A stretch of DNA of 64,000 nucleotides. Source: Pagrus major (taxonomy: Eukaryota; Chordata; Actinopteri; Spariformes; Sparidae). Position numbers and translations under genes: made by a program. Below the pieces are notes generated by a model. The model did not search any database and was not told where the DNA came from. It worked only from the letters and a program-made list of their open reading frames with translations. Each line of letters opens with the position of its first letter. The stretch's first letter is position 1. Location of the stretch: positions 15,280,613 through 15,344,612 of the forward strand of contig NC_133223.1 in the NCBI RefSeq assembly GCF_040436345.1. Reading direction: 5' to 3'. Shown here piece by piece: positions 58,933 to 64,000 of this stretch.

Positions 58933-60454
58933 GCATTTAATGTGAAGGAGTGGTGTATCACCTGCACACAAAATTGGACGTTGGCGTATGTACTGCATGC
59001 GATTTCAAAGTCTCAAGTTTTGATATCTGTACGCAGATTAAAGCGACTGGGCTACTGGGAACAGTCATAATTATCAGTCATAGTAAAGACTGATCGAGGC
59101 CATTGTCACTTAAACATAGAGAAATGTTTTTTATACATTTGCTAAAACGACCGGACGTCATTTTTCTTGAAAGGAACGTTTCCAAAATCCACCAACCAGC
59201 ACCTCTAAAGCTCACCGTTAATACGTTATATCTCATACGTTTCATTCTCAAAGCGACAATGTTGTACTTTCACACGGTTATGTGCCGGACTCTTTCTTGG
59301 CTGGGTGCAGTGACTTCCAGGAGTCTGCCTGGAGCTAAGCTAACCAGCTTCTCAGCAAGAATTTGACAACCCTGAGCAGAAGACAGATGTCACGAGTCAA
59401 AGAACGATGCAAATGTAGGATTAGAGTCACATCTGTCAGTCAAAGGACTATTATTAGAGTGCTTATACGCACAATGTGCCCTCACCACATAGCTCCACAC
59501 AGCCATCTGAATGCCTTTGAATGCACGTTGGCCCTTCAGCAAGGAGGAATCAAACCTAAAAGATTCTCATTATATAATGCAGCATGTGTCTGCAGGCAGG
59601 CTGCAGAGCAGAGACTGTCAAAGGCTGCAACTCGCACCTCATACGGCAGACGAGAAAAAGAGGGGGAAGGAAGGAAAGAGGAGGAGGATGAGGATGATGA
59701 GCTCTTTGAGTTTTGTCAGTGACTCTTTGTTCGCATCCCAAAGTTCAGCAAGTGGTTTTAGACCAGCACGAGCTCTCAGAGAAGGATTGAGGCCAGAGAG
59801 ACACATGGACGAACAAAGTAGTCACAGTATTTCCAATAAAGCCTTCAAGGTAAGACCAGATTTCATGACTGTTTCTTCTGTGTTTATGAGACAGTAAACA
59901 CACTTATTTTGGCGTGTGTTTGTTTCCAAAATAAAGCTGAAATCACGTTTTACACACTAAACAGTTCGTCTTTATTTGAACTAACTTCAGAACGAATAGA
60001 TTAAAACACAAGTAGACAGAAGTGCTTTATTACTGTTAGGATCTCATTACAGAATTGAGTGTTTTTGTAAACTTTTGTTTAATAGGAATTTCACCAAGCC
60101 TGGCACTGACAACAGAGCCGTAAACCTAAAGGACCACACAGTAAACAAGAGCACTCTGGAAGTCGACCCGAAGCGGAATTGCCATTGATCCCACCAAACA
60201 ATTCCACTTCCCCTCCCATTGCCGAAGAATGCTTCCCAGCAAAAAATAGAGCACCAGGGATGTAAGAAGAAAGGGGGAGGAAGAGGAGGAGGAGATGGAG
60301 GAGGAGAGACAGAAGGGAGGGCCACGGGGGGAAACACACTCTCGTGATGCCCCTGCTTTTCTTCGCGTGCCCCCTGTGTGGATGAACAGTTTGGCACTGG
60401 GACGACACAAAGCTCAGACGGAGTCCTCAAGAGCCAGATCCTGTTGATGTTCAC

Positions 60455-60484
60455 AAGAAGAAGAAGAAGAAGAAGAAGAAGAAA
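60455..60484. repeat. (AAG)n microsatellite
   Basis: Ten consecutive AAG units. On the - strand they read as a poly-Leu stretch, which creates a spurious hydrophobic N-terminus in a 157-codon open frame. Confidence 0.92.
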
Positions 60485-61299
60485 GCTGAAGCAGCTCATC
60501 TTTGCATCCTCACCTGACAACTGTCCACTGAGTTAAAGGAAGACCTATATCACCAGGGGACGGTTACAGGAGCCTCTAATTGATCTGAAACAGCCTTCCA
60601 GACAAGTATCCGACTGCAGAAAAAGCAGGTAAGCCACAACATTAACATCAAAGTTGTCACACAACTCTAACTCAAAAGGATGCAGATAATTGGGGAACAC
60701 TTTCAGCATCTTACTTGGGGTGAGAGGCCTGGTGTGCATTAGAGTCCCTGTCCTCTCCAGCAGGTACAGTTGTCCCCATGCTCTCTCCAGCTCTGTCCTT
60801 CTTTCTCTCTCCCTCCTCTCTGCTCATAACTCTCGCTAGAGACAGATATATTCAAACAAAGTGCTGCACTGGAGACCTTAACAAATAGAGCCACCAGCAA
60901 TGCGTACATACTTTATGAAGACTTTGAGGAGTTATGATCTCTGCGGTGTCTCAGGGGCAAAAGTGTGAAACTCTGATTTAATGCTGTCACAAATGTCCCA
61001 CACAGTTCCTCGTCTCTACACAGAAATGGTGTTAGGGCAGTCGTAATTTTTTGTTGCTGAAAATTTCTCTGACCAGTTTTTAATAAGGTGAACTAATCAA
61101 ACTTCTTTGGCTCTGACAAAAGCAGGAATTCATGCCGCTGTGCATTCATCTTGATTGACAAAATGCACTAATACAAATGTGTCAATCAATTAACCAAAGT
61201 GTAAATGAAATGCACATCTGCCCTGCTGAGGCTTTAAACAAAGAAGTGAAAGCCACAAGTTTTTAAGACTGATTTAATGTTTAAATAAGTGATAAGTAA

Positions 61300-61500
61300 G
61301 GAGGAAGTATTCACATTATTTACTAAAGTAAAAGTATCAATCACAGTGAGAAATACTTTTCATTAAAAGTAAATGTCATGTAATTAAGATGTTACCTCTG
61401 GAAAAAAGTGCAAGAACACAAGCAGAAACAAACTGTACTTCAAGTATAAGAGTAAAAATACTTAGTATGCAGGTAATACAGCCTTGTGTTGTCATTGTTG
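61300..61500. mobile_element. Partial copy of the hAT-like MITE family
   Basis: ACTAAAGTAAAAGTATCAAT and CTTCAAGTATAAGAGTAAAA match the copy at 8440-8960. It directly abuts another MITE at 61502. Confidence 0.5.
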
Positions 61501-61501
61501 T

Positions 61502-61859
61502 TTAAAGGTGCATTATGTAGTTTTTGTGAAAGCATTTTAATCAGAAGAGAAAGATCTTTATGCCTTAACAAACTAAATAAACAAACTCTCTTTGTTTTCA
61601 CGACTGAATCAACAAACTGACCTTAAAAGACAACACAATGTCATACTGTTTTACTTTGTTTATATTTGGCAGACCCTGCCACCTTTCTAGCTTCGAACAG
61701 TGTTCTGGGGACATTTTTTTCCTCTGAGAACAGCTTGTTTATTCAGTCATGGAAAAAAATCTATATTTCCTTAGTTATTATTTCCTTATCAATATTGTAA
61801 ATAATACCCTTCTGAGTTTCTGATTTTTTTTTCTCCAAAACTACATAGTGCCCCTTTAA
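61502..61859. mobile_element. MITE, 'ACTACATAGTGCACCTTTA' family, full copy
   Basis: The left end is TTAAAGGTGCATTATGTAGT and the right end complements TTAAAGGGGCACTATGTAGT. Internal GGCAGACCCTGCCACCTTTC and GTTCTGGGGACATTTTTTTC match the copy at 43967-44308. Confidence 0.75.
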
Positions 61860-63646
61860 ACACTGGATAATTATTACCTATGTATGTTAATGACGTAGTC
61901 AGCTTTAGTGGAGCTCATTCTGCCTGTTTTATACTATCAGGTGGTTTAATTTACTGTTTAAAGTTAATAAAGCATAAATTATGTTCATTATAGGTTTTTT
62001 TTTTAATCTTAATCTGAAAAAGAACAAGTAACTATGCTATTAAACACATTTAGTACAGTGAAAATCACAGTATTTCCTCTGAAATGCAATGAAAAGTAGC
62101 AAGAGAAGTGCCTCCGAACAAATTTAACTACGGAGTCCCTAACGCCGCCAGACAAAGTCACATGAAGTAATTCAACCTGAGTCTGTGCCAGTAGTTTTCT
62201 GTTTGAAACACTGAAAAATAACCAGCACCATGTCTTAACTCCCAGTAGAGTCATAAAAAGGACTTTATATTTCAGTGGAATATAACAAGCTAAACAACAG
62301 ATGGTTCACTTGTATTACTGACTATGAAGATAGTCTTCAAAATAAAAACGATAAAAAAACAAAATAAACAAAAGATCAAAACAAGCCAAACATTGAATCC
62401 ATCGTCCTCCCTGAAAAAGCAGCAGCTATGCAGGAACTTCAATTGGGACTGTGTTCGTCAGAATTTTCCTCCATGAAACACCTTGCAGCTGTCTGGCCGG
62501 AGGGTTCCAGTGTAATGCCATATGCAGATAAACAATAGATCATAACAGGGCTGTGGGTCTGTGTACAGTAGTGGGCAGATGAAGAGCCAGACAGCCATGT
62601 AAGGTAGCAGGCAGCACATCGGCCCGCTGGCTTCTGCTGGTGTGACTGATATATGGCATAATAGATCCACGCCGGCCTGTAAGTGGTGGCAACAGGTGAC
62701 TCACATGAGTGGGAAGTGTTCTCCCCTCCTGCGTCCAGCATCGGATCCACTTTGTAGGTCACGCTAACCCAAACTCACCCCTGCCTCCAGCGAGCCAATA
62801 CAGCTAAACTTAAACATGCTCATCCTTGATTGTAATCCCGGCACTCATGGGAGTGGTGCACACGCCAAACAGCTGCACACGTGTTAAAATACAAGCCAGG
62901 CTTCATATATGAGGTACTGTATGTCTTTTCAGCTTGAACTTTGACACACGTGCCAGCAGTCATTTAATGAAATAAATAATATTATATTTACTAAATCAAG
63001 TTCATAAGATGGCTTCAGAGAAAAAATAACAATCTCTGAGCTGAATATCTGCAGCCTGGGTATGTTTGGCATCCCGTGTGCAGTTCTGTTGATGTCAATG
63101 AGACTGATGAAATGTGTGTATAAATGTGTTAGCGCACAGCAGTTGTGTGGTTGGTCTGACATTTTCCTCCGCTCCACTCCACTCCGCTGTGGCTGTTCCA
63201 CTGAAACATTGCTGAGCTGTCACAACACTGCAAAGCGAACCGCTACGGGCAAAGATATTTTGGTTAAAGAGCTCCTGACAGAGGCTTTTTGTCTGGAGTC
63301 CTTTAATATGAGCTGTAAAGGAGAGTTTACCTACTTTGGAAACTTCACTCCATGAGGGAGGTTCTTTGACTTTTTCCAGAGAGAACTGGAAACAAAAATT
63401 CAGTCTGAGAAAAAGACAACCAGCATACAGGAAACAACAAGTCAGATATATAACAATCATTAAACAAACCAGAGCCATAAAAAAGATCAGATAATAAAGC
63501 TTTACTTTCCCAAAGGGGAATGAACAAGTCTAGTCTGAGGGAAGTTTGCAGTTACTTCCATTTAAAAGGTGGATAATACCTGGTAGTTATGGGATCTTGA
63601 ACAAGATTTAAATAGATAGATATGTGGTAGTTTGGAAGCTTGAGAG

Positions 63647-63966
63647 CAGGGCTGTCCAAAGTGGGGCCCACAGGCCAAAGTCGGCTGATTTTAGTTTAAA
63701 AAAAAAAAATCATAAATATGTATAGTATAAATTACTGTTCATCCTGTTTCATTTGGCATGAGGTAAAGTGCTCTTTATATATGTAGGATCCCTAATTATT
63801 ATTTATTCTTCACGAAATGAGCAGGTCAAAGTTGTGGGAACTTGGGATCCTGGTACTATTTTGCTCCTTAACAATGAAATAAAATAAATCGGTCTTCACT
63901 TTTGGCCTGTGTCCCACCATTGAGTTTCAGCTTTGGCCCCCCAAGGGAAAAGTTTGGGCACCCCTG
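63647..63966. mobile_element. hAT-like non-autonomous transposon, 320 bp, same family as 43113-43836
   Basis: The left end CAGGGCTGTCCAAAGTGGGG and right end complementary to CAGGGGTGCCCAAACTTTTC match the other copy. TTTTGGCCTGTGTCCCACCA near the right corresponds to 43795-43815. The interior is shorter by about 400 bp. Confidence 0.7.
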
Positions 63967-64000
63967 CTTCAGTATTTTAAATGAATATCACAAAGTGATT

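Larger units (their letters stand above)
35150..64000. other. Gene-poor region upstream of gja8
   Basis: No protein-coding gene is recognisable on either strand in these 29 kb. Open frames are short, unconserved in look, and often inside repeats. Repeat-poor, somewhat GC-richer stretches at about 38.9-40.3, 56.2-57.0, 59.3-60.6 and 62.4-62.9 kb may hold regulatory or unrecognised exonic sequence. Confidence 0.4.

Noticed and set aside
60047..60520. A 157-codon - strand frame with a Leu-rich, signal-like N-terminus
   Set aside because: The Leu run is the (AAG)n microsatellite in reverse, and the rest follows a purine-rich strand bias.

Overview
This is vertebrate genomic DNA, almost certainly from a teleost fish. 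Genes are sparse, AT-rich and spliced with GT-AG introns. Fish-type mobile elements cover much of the rest: several hAT-type non-autonomous families, a Rex3-like LINE tail, Tc1-like transposase remnants and other interspersed repeats, plus long (TG)n and (TA)n microsatellites. There is nothing bacterial: no operons, rRNA, tRNA or CRISPR array.

Three protein-coding genes can be supported. (1) About 5.2-11.9 kb, + strand: the last four coding exons of an immunoglobulin-superfamily membrane protein. The half-domains, transmembrane exon and short tail resemble the nectin/poliovirus-receptor (PVR) family; the 5' exons lie outside the window. (2) About 20.3-23.4 kb, - strand: a small, complete, five-coding-exon receptor of 211 residues (signal peptide, one V-type Ig domain, transmembrane helix, short tail with a Y-E-N motif). 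I reconstructed it from splice sites whose phases all agree. It faces gene 1 tail to tail, 8.9 kb away. (3) 33.1-34.4 kb, - strand: the intact single-exon coding region of the lens gap-junction protein connexin 50 (gja8, 426 residues), with a 5'-UTR splice acceptor just upstream, a tentative promoter and first exon near 35.0-35.1 kb, and a probable 3' UTR reaching toward 32.0 or 30.8 kb.

Layout: 1-5.2 kb is upstream intron or flank with repeat debris. 5.2-11.7 kb is gene 1, with a 4.9-kb intron full of repeats. 12-20.3 kb is intergenic, with inverted Tc1-like fragments and a degenerate tandem repeat. 20.3-23.4 kb is gene 2, whose first intron carries a hAT element that keeps pieces of its BED-finger transposase. 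24-30.7 kb is intergenic with microsatellites and MITEs. 30.8-35.1 kb is gja8. From 35.2 to 64 kb I recognise no coding gene, only repeats and some repeat-poor stretches.

The connexin is an unrelated lens structural gene. The two Ig genes could belong to one recognition system, because nectin/PVR ligands are bound by V-type receptors elsewhere; here that is only a hypothesis from domain type and proximity. The clearest sequence-level oddities are two near-perfect hairpins that look like templated (template-switch) rewrites of repeat copies, a microsatellite that seems to have grown from the A-rich core of a MITE, and a tiny Rex3-like insertion with a perfect 13-bp target duplication.
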